Source: Clostridia bacterium (GTDB lineage: Bacteria; Bacillota; Clostridia; Lachnospirales; Cellulosilyticaceae). Taken from it: a stretch of DNA of 6,184 nt. Shown here piece after piece: positions 5,731-6,184 of the stretch. The stretch is from positions 1 to 6,184 of the forward strand of contig JAQSYC010000133.1 in assembly GCA_029256345.1 (NCBI GenBank), written 5' to 3'. Position 1 is the first letter of the stretch. Every line of letters begins with the position of its first letter. The notes beneath the pieces were generated by a model that saw only the letters and a list, made by a program, of their open reading frames with translations, searched no databases and had not been told where the DNA came from. The position numbers were made by a program, and so were the translations under genes.

Positions 5731-6184
5731 TTACTCATCACTTTCCAGTAAAGCTTTTAACCGTTTAATCCCCTTACTCTTTTGAAATTCAGCGGTTTTG
5801 TAGTTAATGTTTAGGACTTTTGCTAACTCTTTAAGGGATTTGTCCTCTAGATAATACCCTACAACTAAAGCCCTCTCCATGCTTTTCATCTTTCCAAGCT
5901 CTTTCACCAACGCTTCGTACAACAATTTGTTTTGAATCTGTCTTTCAATATCCACCTGTCCATCTGACTGCTGGGTAATCTCATCATTCAAATCTTCTTC
6001 CATACTCAGAAATTCTCTTTTTTTGCGATTCTGATTTGACCGCCATCCATAGAGCTGAATTTTGTAATAGCTTTCAAAGGGCACTCCTAGACTACTATCA
6101 AACTTCTCCAAGCATTTTACAAGCTGCAAATAACACTCCTGCATCAAGTCTTCCTGACTGTATCCCCAGAGATAGGTCTCCCTT
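5731..6184 (-). CDS. Small sigma-70 family RNA polymerase sigma factor, N-terminus outside window
   Basis: The frame is open to the right edge, so the N-terminus is missing; 150 residues are visible, starting RETYLWGYSQED. The leading DLMQECYLQLVKCLEKFD, then FESYYKIQLYGWRSNQNRKK, resembles sigma region 2 (core binding and -10 recognition). An acidic linker with SMEEDLNDE follows, then region 4: ALVVGYYLEDKSLKELAKVLNINYKTAEFQKSKGIKRLK, split here into the helix-turn-helix around SLKELAKVLNINYKTAEF. Region 3 appears absent, as in small alternative or ECF-type sigma factors. TTG at 6147 or ATG at 6144 inside region 2 are not credible starts. It ends 220 bases before the repressor gene, and no strong terminator is seen between them. 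Target genes are unknown, and a link to the transport operon is not shown. Confidence 0.8.
   Translation of the reverse strand, partial: RETYLWGYSQEDLMQECYLQLVKCLEKFDSSLGVPFESYYKIQLYGWRSNQNRKKREFLSMEEDLNDEITQQSDGQVDIERQIQNKLLYEALVKELGKMKSMERALVVGYYLEDKSLKELAKVLNINYKTAEFQKSKGIKRLKALLESDE

Noticed and set aside
5721..5733. TAAGCT-G-AGCTTA palindrome at the sigma gene stop, considered as a terminator
   Set aside because: The loop would be one base, the stem is short and no U-run follows, so it is not a credible hairpin terminator.

Overview
This window looks like part of a carbohydrate (possibly sugar-acid) uptake and catabolism operon from a low-to-moderate GC Firmicute, most likely a Clostridia member. 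The clues are strong GGAGG-type ribosome binding sites, a lipoprotein-type solute-binding protein (a Gram-positive layout), A/T-rich intergenic DNA with recognisable TTGACA/TATAAT promoters, and a small clostridial-style sigma-70 family protein. No species can be named from the sequence alone. All supported genes are on the minus strand, so the operon reads from right to left.

From the right edge: the 3' part of a small sigma-70 family gene (about 5731-6184, cut by the window); a 200-base A/T-rich control region (5518-5730) with up to three candidate promoters, two LacI-type operators that share a three-half-site layout, and other palindromes; a LacI-family repressor (start 5511); a CUT1-type lipoprotein solute-binding protein (start corrected to 4435); a 121-base gap holding a perfect 13-bp inverted repeat; the MalF-like and MalG-like permeases (2083-2970 and 1230-2069); and an enolase-superfamily (mandelate racemase/muconate lactonizing type) gene that runs off the left edge.

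The genes fit one story. The repressor is first in its own operon and probably binds the operators upstream of itself. The binding protein and two permeases import a sugar or sugar acid, and the enolase-superfamily enzyme would act on it or on a derived acid. No ATPase subunit is present, so the transporter must borrow one, as MsmX-dependent CUT1 systems do, or use one encoded outside the window.

The most striking observation is that the enolase-superfamily gene is broken by a perfect 40-bp tandem duplication (562-601 and 602-641). Removing one copy on paper restores a continuous reading frame of 383 codons to the window edge with all expected metal ligands. As given, the frame shifts after codon 196 and stops at 443, before every metal ligand. 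I see no evidence of a wholly new system; the notable points are this duplication, the operator architecture, and the intercistronic stem-loop.
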